Shown: one piece after another, positions 35,216 to 45,377 of the stretch | Numbering within the stretch: the stretch's first letter is position 1 | Layout: each line of letters begins with the position of its first letter | Notes under the pieces: model-generated | What the model saw: the letters and a program-made list of their open reading frames with translations, nothing else | What the model was told of the DNA's origin: nothing | The model's database searches: none | Position numbers and translations under genes: made by a program | DNA from: Epichloe hybrida | Lineage: Eukaryota > Ascomycota > Sordariomycetes > Hypocreales > Clavicipitaceae | Length of the DNA: 64,000 nucleotides | Direction of reading: 5' to 3' | Assembly: GCA_019022495.1 (NCBI GenBank) | Contig: JAFEKR010000005.1 | Coordinates: forward strand, 1,054,001 to 1,118,000

Positions 35216-36493
35216 CTACACGTCTCCGGTCCTGAACAATTCAAGATGCACGCGCGCCAAGGACACTCCCCTGCCCACCACTAATTCATCTCTCATCTGG
35301 ACCATCCATTCTTCTGGTCCGCAAATGTAGTACTCGGTCGCCTCGTTTTCCAGATACAAGGCGCCGTCGTCGGCAAGCTTTCCCAGGCTCAGCGGGCCCT
35401 CATGATCGTATTCGGTGCCCTTCTCGTCCGTCTCGGCGACATTCTTGACAAACACGGCGCGCCTGATGTTGCTGTTGTTGTCATGGGCTTTGCCGGCGAT
35501 TTCGCTCATGTGCTTGCGGAAGCACAAGGCATCTACGTGGCGGGCAGCCTGAGCCCAGGTGACGGGTCGTGCTGGATCGGACGATTGGAGGATGGAGTCA
35601 AGGATAGACACCAGGGGAGCAGCTCCCACGCCGACGGACAGAAGAACAACGGGTGTGCCAGGCGTGGCGGTGACGGGATCGAAGAAGAATTCGCCCCGCG
35701 GAGGGCTGACTCGAACCTCGTCACCGACTTGGTATCGATGCAGCCTGTTGGAGATAACCCCGGGGACCTTGCCGTCGGCTAGATCCTGTGTGGTGCCGTT
35801 GGCCTCGTCAACCTTTTCCCCCTTGACAGATACGCGGTATTGCCTCATGTTACTCTCCGGGGCGACGCTTAAGCTGTACTGTCTGCTCTGCAGCAGCCCG
35901 TCGAGTTCTGGGATGGCAAGTTGGACCGAGACGTACTGTCCGGGCTTGAACGCGGGCAATGATCTGCCATGGACGGGTACCAAGTACAAGCTGGCGATGC
36001 GAGCAGTCTCCGTCTCTCTCTTGACAATTCTGAAGTCGCGCCACGTCTGCCAGTCGCCAGCTTCATCGTACAGCTGCTTCTCCCTGTTGATGAAAACATC
36101 GGCGAGCTGGCCGTAGGCGGCGACCCAGGCGTCGGCGACTTCTGCCGTCAAGGCATCCCCTAAAACCTCGGCGAATGCGCCAACCAGATATTTCCCAACA
36201 ATGGGGTATTGGTCTGCCTTGATGAACAGAGAAGCGTGCTTGTGGGCAATGCGCTCCACGGCGTGACTCAGTCTCGGCAGGTCATCGATGTAAGCAGCGT
36301 AGGCGAAGACGGCATTGGCCAGGGCAGCCTGCTGCGCACCACTTTGTTGATTTCGAAGGGAAAAGTAATTCTTCAGCTCCGGATGAGCGGCGAGCATGTT
36401 TCGGTAAAACGTCGCCGTGATGGTGTTGCCATGCTGCTTCACAACCGGGGCCGTCGACTTGACGATGGCTATTTGCTGGGCAGTGAGGGCCAT
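35216..36493 (-). CDS. Flavohemoglobin (nitric oxide dioxygenase)
   Basis: Single exon, 425 aa, a usual length for the family. Converts NO plus O2 and NAD(P)H to nitrate. Globin domain 1-140 with Tyr30 (B10), Gln54/55 (E7 region), proximal His86 in His-Lys-His-Ala-Ser, and Tyr96 and Glu138 that support the heme pocket. FAD-binding barrel from about 155 with Arg204-x-Tyr-Ser207. NAD-binding domain with Gly-Val-Gly-Ala-Ala-Pro (288-293) and Cys-Gly-Pro at 391-393. Phe420 in the C-terminal His-Leu-Glu-Leu-Phe probably packs on FAD. No N-terminal targeting sequence is evident, so cytosolic is most likely. All key residues are present. The symbol (fhbA/YHB1-type) varies between species, so I leave it blank. 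Confidence 0.96.
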   Translation of the reverse strand: MALTAQQIAIVKSTAPVVKQHGNTITATFYRNMLAAHPELKNYFSLRNQQSGAQQAALANAVFAYAAYIDDLPRLSHAVERIAHKHASLFIKADQYPIVGKYLVGAFAEVLGDALTAEVADAWVAAYGQLADVFINREKQLYDEAGDWQTWRDFRIVKRETETARIASLYLVPVHGRSLPAFKPGQYVSVQLAIPELDGLLQSRQYSLSVAPESNMRQYRVSVKGEKVDEANGTTQDLADGKVPGVISNRLHRYQVGDEVRVSPPRGEFFFDPVTATPGTPVVLLSVGVGAAPLVSILDSILQSSDPARPVTWAQAARHVDALCFRKHMSEIAGKAHDNNSNIRRAVFVKNVAETDEKGTEYDHEGPLSLGKLADDGALYLENEATEYYICGPEEWMVQMRDELVVGRGVSLARVHLELFRTGDV

Positions 36494-37754
36494 TCTGTCG
36501 AGGGAGCTCGAGGGAGCTCGAGGGAGCTGTCGAGGGGGGATGAAAGCTGTCTGGTAAAAGGAACAATGACTTGATTGGACATGAGGCCAACCTCTGCTTT
36601 CACGTACGACTGGCTGTACGATATCTTGCCGCCAACTCGAGGGTTGCCCGGAGAGTAAGTATCTTACATCTTATACGTTTGAAACTGGGCGTGGTAACCT
36701 GATTGTGACACGCGCACTTCTGGCCCATGGCATTACGCAGCGGAGAACCGGACATGTCAGATCCCAAGCAAGCCATTGTCATCGGTCGTCGGTCGTCGGT
36801 CGTCGGTCGTCGCGGAATTGCCATCCATGTGCGGAGTAAGCTGTGTTGCAACTTGTGGACGTGGTAGGCTGGCTGGTGCGGCTTGGCTACACGAAATGGG
36901 CTGATGATGTCTGGTGCGTCCCGCGTGCGCGCGTGCGGAGTAGAGAGCACATGCACGTTCCACGTAGTACGTATGTATTAGGGAAAGAGCCGGAATCGGG
37001 CGTTGTTGATGCCTTCCCTTTCTTTGGTCGCAGGCGTTTCCCTTCTGTGGCGTTTTCGTCAGTTGCGCAGAGAAGCATGCACATGCCGTGCGACCCCTGA
37101 AAAAAAGGGAGTGAGAGAAGTCGGATGCCACTTTTCAGGGTCATGTGCTTGCTGTGCTTGCTTGCTTCGCGACCAGAACCAATTGTTTGTCATGCAGTGC
37201 CAGTTGGCAGTGAGTGGTACGGTGCCGTGGCAGCCCCATCTCTCTGCGGAACCCAAACCCGGCGAGCCAGACGGCCCAGACCACTTTGACACTTTGATGC
37301 CCTTGGCACCCTTGACCGAAAACTCGCGTCTCGTCATGACGAAATTTGTTCAATTATCCGAGATGGGGTCCTTAGTCGGGCAAGGCTGAGATTGATAGAT
37401 TGGAGAGGACAAGCAAATCAGGTGGTTCAGCCGAGGAATTGGCTGGAAAAGAACATGGTTCTGCATTGCATAACACGTGCCTCATTTCAGCATCAAGGAA
37501 AACGCCTCCCCTTTGCACTCCAGCTAAACATTTTTTTTTTTTTCAGTCAAAACGCCCGATTTCTCTCTTGACTTGCATCTTGAATTCGTTGAGCCTCAGA
37601 CAGTCAAGTACACCAAGTGGCCACTGATCTACAAAAAAATAATTGCTGCCAACCTCAATCAAATGTCCCCCCCAACAAGGAATAAAAGAAAAGTACAACG
37701 ACCGACGTATTCCATCGATTCCATCGCAAATGAACCAGCTGCCCTTTGCTCTCT
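36494..37754. other. Intergenic, flavohemoglobin upstream region
   Basis: About 1.26 kb between the flavohemoglobin start and the methylcitrate synthase stop, both minus strand. Immediately upstream of the ATG is a GGGAGCTCGA triplicate (36498-36530). A GGTCGTC tandem run lies at 36784-36813 and a T-run at 37529-37542. No gene seen. Nitrosative-stress regulation is expected for such genes, but no known site could be assigned. Confidence 0.5.
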
Positions 37755-39334
37755 CTACTGTCCCTCAACCTGCTTGAGGAGACCCTCGAGGTTGATGCTC
37801 TTGGGGCGCTCAATGGGCAGACCCAAGGCACGATCCCAAATCAGCTGAGCAAGAGGGCCGAGACCGCGAGAAACACCGAAAGTGGCCGTGTAGTACAAGG
37901 TCTCGTGGAAGCCGTAGTGGTGGAAGAGGACGCCAGAGCTGCTGTCGACGTTTGGGTAGGGGTTCTTTGTCTTCCCGTGCTTCTTGAGGACCTCGGGAGC
38001 GATACGGCTGTTCTTCTCGACCAGTTGGAAGACGGGGTCCTTGGCAATCTCGGGACGGGCGGCAGCGTAGTCCATCAGAGCCTCGAAACGGGGGTCGGGC
38101 TTGCGGAGCACGGCGTGGCCGTAACCGGGAACGACACGGCCGGAGTTGAGGGTGGACCACAGGTAATCGTGGACATCCTGCTCAGTGTAGCCATCGGGAA
38201 TGGCTTCCTTCATTTGAAGAATCCAGCGGAGAACCTCCTGGGCGGCGAGACTGCAGATATGTGAGTCGGGGATACATGCACGTATGCCGTTGAAAAGCCA
38301 ACGGCAGACGTCTTGAGCAGGACCGAGTTCAAAACTTACCCATGGAGGGGACCAGCCAAACCCTGGAGACCAGCGCTGTAAGAAAGGAAGGGATCGCTGA
38401 GGGCGCTGCCGACAAGATGAGTGGCGTGGGCAGAGACATTGCCGCCCTCGTGGTCTCCATGCAGAGCGAGGTAGAGGCGGAGGAGATCCTGGAAGTTCTC
38501 ATTCTCCTTGCCGCCCTTGCCGAGCATGGCAGCAAAGTTGTAAGACCAATCCTGCTCGACATCAGCTTGGGCAGGTAGAGCACCACCGCCACGGTACGCG
38601 TTCTGGTAGATTTTGGCGGCGATAGTAGGCAGCTTGGCCAGGAGGGAGATGCAGTCGTCAAAGGTGGGCTCCCAGTAGTCGGCCTTGTTGAGGCCCTGCT
38701 CGTAAGCCTTGGCGAATTTGGACTCGTAGTTGAGGGCCGAGACGGCCATGGAGAACTGTGTCATGGGGTGCAGATCCTTGGGGAAGTTGTCGAGCATCTT
38801 GGAAACGAACTGGGGGATCTGAGCCTTCTCGGCAAGCTCGCGGGAGAAGACGCGGACCTGGTTGGTAGACGGGACCTGGCCGGTGAGGAGAAGCCAGAAC
38901 ATGGCCTCGGGAAGCATCTCGGTGCCGGACTTGCCCTTGGGCAGGACCTTCTGGCAGTCCTTGATGGTCTTTCCGTGAAAGCGAATGCCCTCGTTGGCAT
39001 CGAGGACAGAGCCCTCCCAGACCATGGCCTTGAGGCCACGCATGCCACCCAGGGTGTTCTCGACCTTGACCTCACCAATGACTTTGCTGCCATGAGCCTT
39101 GACTTTCTTGAGAAGCTCGCGCTTGGCGGGGATGGCCTCCCTGAGGGTGGTCTTCAAGTCCGGCTCGGCGGTGGCATAGCCACGAGCGCCGATGAGAGTA
39201 GCTCGGGCGAGAGGCTGGCTCATGTTAGCATCGATATTCGCGATAGGAGCCCCTATGGATTCCATCTTCTTTCTTGTCCGACTTACTTTGAGGGAGCCAA
39301 TTGCCCGGGTAGAATTCCTCAGGTTGAGAGCCAT
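37755..39334 (-). CDS. mcsA: 2-methylcitrate synthase, mitochondrial
   Basis: Exons 39334-39287, 39214-38340, 38250-37755 (472 aa). Introns 39215-39286 (72 bp) and 38251-38339 (89 bp). Condenses propionyl-CoA (and more weakly acetyl-CoA) with oxaloacetate. Citrate-synthase fold with catalytic His279 (Ser-Ala-His), His353 (Gly-Tyr-Gly-His) and Asp410 (Asn-Val-Asp). The N-terminus is an Arg-rich mitochondrial presequence ending near Arg-Gly-Tyr-Ala-Thr. I call it McsA rather than the citrate synthase of the TCA cycle because the stretch [10 protein letters not shown], the [11 protein letters not shown] segment and the C-terminal Ile-Asn-Leu-Glu-Gly match the fungal methylcitrate synthase group, and because its head-to-head neighbour is methylisocitrate lyase. 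Intron 1 is in frame and stop-free. Confidence 0.9.
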
Positions 39335-40012
39335 TGCTAGTTACTGTGCGGCTCGGCTATATACTGACGAAGTGAGTGTGAGCGCGGACGGAATCTGAAT
39401 CGTGGCGTAGATCTGAGAGGACGAGCGGACGGTCAATTGGCAGGCTCGTCGGCTTCGGAACGAAAAGAAGACCTGGACTTACGACGCAGCAAATACTGTT
39501 CCGTCTCCGCAAGAGAATAGAATCGCGCGGCAGGCGAGAGCCAAGAGCCAAGTGGAAGAAGGTGGTATCAATCCGTGTAACAATCCGTACGTGGGAAACA
39601 GCCAACCACGAGCCTGTGCCCGGGTGGAATTTCGAGACAGCCGAGGAAAGCCGCGGCAGCCCGGTCCAACGGTTCACGGTACATCCAGATGCGCCGCTCA
39701 TGCACCGCTCATGCACCGCTCATCGAGACCCCGTCATATGCGTGATAGCCGGCTCGGCTTTATTACGTCTGCAGCACTTTGCAACCTGCGCAACCAGCTC
39801 GGCTTCTCCCGCATCCCGAGCTGTTCTTGGCTCCATCACAAACCCGTCACCAAGTTGAACCCATCACCAACTGCATCATTCTGTGTCCCGAGTCTTTGCT
39901 TGATTGACGACGACCTATTCTCGTCGGTTGGTCATTTGGCAGCTGGGACGTCCCTCTAAACCGGGACCATTAGTAATCACCCTCGCTCGCACAACCGAAC
40001 ATCACCACCACG
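39335..40012. promoter_or_regulatory. Shared mcsA/mclA divergent promoter
   Basis: 678 bp between two start codons on opposite strands, so both genes must be driven from here. Holds three tandem copies of a CGCTCATGCAC unit (about 39693-39722) near the middle and a CCGAGG at about 39641. No TATA box is obvious on either side. A shared regulator for propionate induction is an inference from the layout. Confidence 0.7.
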
Positions 40013-41892
40013 ATGATGCGAAGAGCAGCGACCGGGGCCTCCAGGCGCATGCTGTCCACGACAACAACTCCTCGAAATCGAATACTTCCATCGCGGTCTG
40101 CTGCCGTTCGTGCCATTTCCACCACGACCAGAATGTCTGCCCCCGCCGGCAACCCGTATTCTCACGCCATCCCGGCCGCCGATTCATTCCAGCTTCTGCC
40201 CGAGTCGCAGAAGGCTGGCGAGGCCGAGGATGCTTTATACGAGTCCCAGATCAGCGAGGTCGAGGCCTGGTGGTCTTCTCCTCGTTACGCCGGCATCAAG
40301 AGGCCTTATAGCGCCGCCGATGTTGTCACCAAGCGAGGCACCCAGAACATCTCGTACCCGAGCTCCGTCATGGCATCCAAGCTCTTCAACCTCATCCAAG
40401 AGCGCCAATCCAAGGGCGAACCTATCCATACGAGTGAGAGCTGAGCCGGAGAACCCTCCCGTCCACGAGAAACGTCCGTATGCTGACAGCCTTGAAAGTG
40501 GGCGCTATCGATCCCATCCAGATGACCCAGCAAGCCGCTCACCAGGAGGTCTTGTACATCTCCGGCTGGGCGTGCTCATCCTTGTTAACCACGACCAACG
40601 AAGTTTCCCCCGATTTCGGAGACTACCCCTACAACACGGTCCCCAACCAGGTCCAGCGCCTGGCCAAAGCCCAGAACTTGCACGATCGCAAGCAGTGGGA
40701 TGCTCGTCGCAAGATGACGGCCGAGGAGCGTGCCAAGACGCCTTATACCGACTATCTTCGCCCCATCATCGCCGACGGCGACACCGGCCACGGTGGTTTG
40801 TCCGCAGTCGTGAAGCTGGCCAAGCTTTTTGCCGAGAATGGTGCCGCCGCCGTGCACTTTGAGGACCAGTTGCATGGTGGCAAGAAGTGCGGCCATCTCG
40901 CCGGCAAGGTCATTGTACCTACCGGCGAGCACATCAACCGACTGACGGCTGCGCGCTTTCAGTGGGACGTCATGGGGTGCGAAAACTTGGTCATTGCCCG
41001 AACGGACTCCGAGTCCGGCAAGCTGCTCTCGTCCGCGATTGATGTCCGTGACCACGAGTTCATCCTTGGCGTGGCCGACCCTTCCATCGAGCCTCTCGCC
41101 GAGACCATCCAGGCCATGGAGTCCAAGGGAGCCACCGGGCCTCAGATTGATGCCTTTGAGGCCAAATGGGTCAAGGAGACGAAGCTCGTCACCTTTGACG
41201 ATGCCGCCGTCTCCCACATGGAGCGGGAAGGCGTCAGCCAGGACAAGGTGTCGGCGTACCTGAGTGCCACGAGCAAGGACCCCGACATGGGCATCACGCG
41301 CCGCCGCACCTTGGCCGCTCACTATGCAAAGACGCCCGTCTATTTCAGCTGGGATGTTCCGCGGACACGCGAAGGGTACTACCATTTCCGCGCCGGCATG
41401 CCGGCCGCCACCAAGCGAGCCTTGGCCTTTGCCCCCTACGCCGACCTTCTCTGGGTCGAGACAGGCGACCCCAACGTCGAGATTGCCGCCAAACTGGGGC
41501 GTGCCGTGCGCGGAGAGTTCCCCAACAAGGGGCTCGTCTACAACCTGTCCCCCTCGTTCAACTGGATGGCACACGGCTTCACGCCCGAGACGCTCAAGTC
41601 TTTCATCTGGGACATTGCCAAGGAGGGATTCGTGCTGCAGCTGGTGTCGCTCGCGGGGCTGCACTCGACAGCCACCATCTCTTGCGACCTGGCGCGGAAC
41701 TTCAAGACGGATGGCATGAAGGCCTACGTTGAACTGGTGCAGCGACGGGAAAAGGAGCTCGGATGCGATGTGCTGACGCATCAGAAGTGGAGTGGTGCCA
41801 GCTACATGGACGGCGTGCTGGGAGCAATTCAAAGCGGTAGCTCCAGCAGCAGGAGTATGGGCGATGGCAACACCGAGGGACAGTTTCACTAG
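40013..41892 (+). CDS. mclA: 2-methylisocitrate lyase, mitochondrial
   Basis: Exons 40013-40433 and 40499-41892 (604 aa). Intron 40434-40498 has donor GTGAGA and branch CTGAC. The acceptor AAAG was chosen because it gives His-Thr-Met-Gly-Ala-Ile-Asp-Pro, whereas the nearer CAG would insert extra residues. Cleaves 2-methylisocitrate to pyruvate and succinate, the last step of the methylcitrate cycle. Isocitrate-lyase superfamily: Asp-Gly-Asp-Thr-Gly-His-Gly (233-239), active-site Lys-Lys-Cys-Gly-His (269-273), and Ala-Arg-Thr-Asp-Ser downstream. An Arg/Ser/Thr-rich presequence (about 1-40) points to mitochondria. The peroxisomal/glyoxylate isocitrate lyase lacks such a leader and has a different sequence after the His, so I prefer methylisocitrate lyase. 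Poly-Ser C-terminal tail. Confidence 0.92.
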
Positions 41893-42135
41893 AGGGAGAG
41901 AGTAGGATGGACAGAGGTGCCTTGATGGAGACTGAGAGCCGGGGGACATTTGTTCATGATGGAGAACTGGCACGCATTGGCCGGAGTTGGATTGGTTGAC
42001 TTTGAAACTCACGTCATTTTTTCTTTCTGGAGAATAAGCACACCTTGGAAAAAGAAAGATTGAATTAAATAGTTGTACTTATTTTCTTCCATGTCATGAA
42101 TTACATCGTAACAACGGTCGGTCTGCACTGCCATT

Positions 42136-43178
42136 CTACTCCAACGAAGTCCTGGAAGCATTGTTCGCAGGGGCAGCGGGCGCGGGACCCTCGGGCGTAA
42201 CGTAAGCCTTGGTCATGCCACCGTCGACGACGAAGTCATGGCCATTGACGAGACTCGATTCGTCGCTTGCCAGGAATACAACCGCATGCGCCTGCTCGAC
42301 GGCCTCGCCGAAACGACCCATGGGGAAATGGACCTCGCGCCTGTGTCTCTTGGCCTGATCGTCACCCAGCCAATCCTGCAGGAGGGGAGTGTTCAACGGC
42401 GCAGGGCACAGGCTGTTGAATCTGTAGCCCTCGCGGGCATGGACCATGGCCAACTCGCGCGTCAGAGCGAGGACGGCACCCTTGGAGGCAGTGTAGGCGA
42501 GCTGGGGGGTGGCAGCGCCAACGAGGGCCACGACCGAGGCGGTGTTGATGACGGAGCCCTTGGTCTTCTTGTGGCGGCGCAGGGAGAGCACGGCGTGCTT
42601 GCTGCCGAACCAGACGCCCTTGACGTTGATGTTTTGCGTGAGGTCCCAGATTTCCTCGGGCGTGTTGACGGCATCGTCGTCCTTGGCGTGCATGATGCCG
42701 GCATTGTTGAACATGATGTCAAGGCCGCCCCAGGGGTCGAGGGCCTCGACGAGAGCCTGGACGTCGGATTCCTTGGAGACGTCGCATTTCTAGAATTTGC
42801 AAAGGTCAGTGAACGTCTGGCTAGACCGCGACTGAGCATAGCACGGAGCGGGAGGCTAAAAATAAAAGAGAGAGGGAGAGAGAGGGGGAGAGAGAGAGAG
42901 AAAGAAAGAGTGAAAGAGAAAACGGTACCTTTGTTTCGACTTTGCCAGCTGATGGAACTAGCTGCTTTACCTTGGCGAGGGCCTTTTCGAGCGCAGGCTC
43001 CGAGATATCCCCCATGAGAACATTGGCGCCTTCTTTGGCAAACAAGATTGATGTTTCCAGACCGATGCCACTGTTGTTGGTCAACAGAGTGCCCAGTCAG
43101 GTTTTTCTGTGTTTGTTCTTGTTTAGCTTACCCAGCAGCACCAGTGATGATGGCGTTTTTATCGGAAAGACGACCCAT
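42136..43178 (-). CDS. Short-chain dehydrogenase/reductase (SDR)
   Basis: Exons 43178-43132, 43070-42929, 42789-42136 (280 aa). Introns 43071-43131 (61 bp) and 42790-42928 (139 bp, with a long CT-rich run). Classical SDR: Thr-Gly-Ala-Ala-Gly-Gly-Ile-Gly cofactor loop (12-19), Asn-Asn-Ala-Gly (91-94), catalytic Ser148, Tyr162 and Lys166 in Tyr-Thr-Ala-Ser-Lys, and Val-Asp-Gly-Gly near the C-terminus. Asp at the end of strand 2 (Met-Gly-Asp) suggests NAD rather than NADP. The substrate is unknown. It is convergent with mclA (243 bp apart) and divergent from the glutamine-synthetase-like gene with which it shares a 612-bp upstream region. No targeting peptide is seen. Confidence 0.9.
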
Positions 43179-43790
43179 GGTGACGAATCTGATGTATGAG
43201 CAAAGGGGGAAAAGAAGAGGCAATTGGAATTTTGCTCTCACGCCTTGTCTCTTGAACCAACAAGTTGAAGCCTGGATGGAAGAAAGGAAGGAGGAAACGG
43301 GGAGGGAAAGCTGAAGACGACCAAGGTAGAAGGTAGCCGCACTTTGAGAAAGCTGAAAGCTGATGGAGACGGAGGGGCTTGACGATCCTTGACGATGGCG
43401 GGGTCAAGAGATAAGATAGAAGGGTGAAGTCTCACTGCGTTCCAGGGAGTCTGCTGGCCGAAGCGCGCACCGAACATTGAACCGCGTACCGCGGTCAGAT
43501 CCACCTGGTGCAGCAAGTGCAGCAAGTGCAGCTGCGCCTGATCCCTGCCGCCCACATGCTAAATTAGTAATGCCACTCAATCACTGTGCCGCTTCAAAAG
43601 TCATGACGATGCTGTTGCAGCTGGTGCATGGCCGTTTGGAGTGCTGCCCCCGACCTCGACCCCGACCCCAACCCCCCAGACGAAGCTGCCCTCTGCCTCT
43701 CCTCTTCTCCCATCTCGCCATCTGTTCCTTCCATTTTATTTCATCCTTTCCCCCCCAGACAAGTCAACCTCGTGGCCACGACGAGCCATC
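43179..43790. promoter_or_regulatory. Shared SDR / glutamine-synthetase-like divergent promoter
   Basis: 612 bp between opposite start codons. Contains an AAGTGCAGC-type short repeat (about 43507-43533) and a CCCCGACC-type pyrimidine-rich run (43647-43678) just ahead of the plus-strand gene, probably 5' UTR. Confidence 0.55.
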
Positions 43791-45377
43791 ATGACGCCCA
43801 TCGATATAAGACCTTACGAACTACCGGACCTTCTCGAAGAGGACGACTGTGTCAAACTCGCAGGCATCGACGTCGATGGCATGCTCCGCGGCAAGCTCGT
43901 CTCCAAGAAGAAGTTCTTGTCCATTGCTGAAGCCGGATTCGGCTTCTGTTCCGTCATTTTCGGATGGGACATGCACGACAAGACTTATCTGAAGGAGCTC
44001 AAGGTGTCAAACGCTGAAAATGGCTATCGCGACATGCTGGCCATTCCTGACCTGTCTACCTTCCGTCGCGTGCCGTGGGAAAATGACATCCCGTTCTTCC
44101 TCGTCAACTTTTTTGATCCCGAGACCAAGCAGCCCATTGCTGCTTGTTCAAGAGGTCTGTTGAAGACGCAGTTGGACAAGGTGCAGGCGCGAGGCTATGG
44201 GGCCATGGCTGGCGGTAAGTTGTCTGTTTGAGGGAATACGAACTGAGCACGGATGAACTTTTTTTTTTTTAACTTGTCTCGTCTAAACAACGCAGCCGAG
44301 TACGAATTCTACACGTTCCGCAGCCCAGATTCCTCATCCGCCTCCCCCGCAGCGTTCCTCCAGCAAAACCCTCCTTCTCAGCTGCCTTCTCTCACCGAAG
44401 GCATGTTTGGCTACTCGCTCAACCGGCCCGTTCACACCAAAGATTGGTACTACGACGTATATAATACATGCATCAAGTTCTCCTGCGACATTGAGGGCTG
44501 GCACACCGAGTCTGGTCCGGGTGTTTACGAAGCGGCGCTTGAATTCGGCGAGATCTCGCAAATGGCTGACCGCGCAAGCCTGTTCAAGTACGTCGTCAAG
44601 AGTGTGGGAATCAACCACGGCGTCACTCCCTGCTTCATGGCCAAGCCCAAGCAGGGTCTGCCTGGAAACAGCGGCCACATGCACATTTCCTTGGTGGACA
44701 AGAACGGCAAGAATCTCTTTGCGAGAGACGGCATGGATGAGGACGCCAAGTGGTCCGACATTGCAGCTCTGTCTGACCTCGGCCGTCATTTCTTGGCCGG
44801 GTTGCTGGAGGGATTGCCTGATATCATGCCCATGTTGGCACCGACTGTGAACTCATACAAGAGGCTCGTCGAGAACTTTTGGGCCCCCGTCACAGTGTCG
44901 TGGGGCCTGGAGCACCGTGCCGCATCAATAAGGCTGATTTCGCCACCGACGTCCAAGGCCGGTGCCACGAGGTTCGAGGTTCGTACCCCCGGCGCTGATT
45001 CGAATCCTTATTTCGTCCTGGCTGCCATTCTGGGCTGCGGATGGCGAGGCGTTGATAAGAAGCTGAAAATTCCTTGCCCCCCGTTGGCTCTGGGCCAGGA
45101 TACTGGTGGCTCCAACGACATGGGAGAGCGGCTGGCCAAGAGTTTGAAGGAAGCTACCGCGAGGTTTATGCGCAAGGAAAGCATCGCTCGCGAAATCTTT
45201 GGCGATGACTTTGTGGATCACTTTGGCGGAACCAGGGAGAATGAAGTGCGGCTGTTTGATGAAGCTGTAACGGACTGGTGAGTTTCTGGTCCACTCCATG
45301 ACACAAAAACTTGCACATCGCCTGCTCTGGCTAACGTCCTTGTCAGGGAAATGAAGCGCTACATAGAAACAGTATGA
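43791..45377 (+). CDS. Glutamine synthetase-like ATP-grasp ligase (GlnA/FluG-C type)
   Basis: Exons 43791-44214, 44296-45277, 45347-45377 (478 aa). Introns 44215-44295 and 45278-45346. The last exon encodes only Trp-Glu-Met-Lys-Arg-Tyr-Ile-Glu-Thr-Val. Catalytic domain with Glu-Ser-Gly-Pro-Gly-x-Tyr-Glu (213-220, metal ligands), Gly-His-Met-His (268-271), Asn-Ser-Tyr-Lys-Arg-Leu and an Arg-Phe-Glu-Val-Arg motif. It lacks the amidohydrolase half of FluG and differs from the housekeeping fungal glutamine synthetase, so a gamma-glutamyl-amine or related ligase is more likely than bulk glutamine synthesis (inference). The ATG at 43791 was chosen over an in-frame one 150 bp upstream, whose Pro/Ser-rich extension looks like 5' UTR. 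Confidence 0.88.

Noticed and set aside
37755..39334. Call as TCA-cycle citrate synthase
   Set aside because: Catalytic residues fit both, but N-terminal and C-terminal segments and the mclA neighbour fit methylcitrate synthase better. Enzyme data would settle it.
40013..41892. Call as glyoxylate-cycle isocitrate lyase
   Set aside because: The Lys-Lys-Cys-Gly-His box is shared, but the mitochondrial presequence and surrounding residues favour methylisocitrate lyase.
40585..42012. 475-codon minus-strand frame across mclA
   Set aside because: Antisense shadow: the plus strand encodes isocitrate-lyase-family motifs through the same region with correct splicing.
43791..45377. Call as full FluG or as housekeeping glutamine synthetase
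   Set aside because: No amidohydrolase domain upstream. The sequence around the metal ligands is of the bacterial-type GlnA/FluG-C group, not the fungal octameric enzyme.
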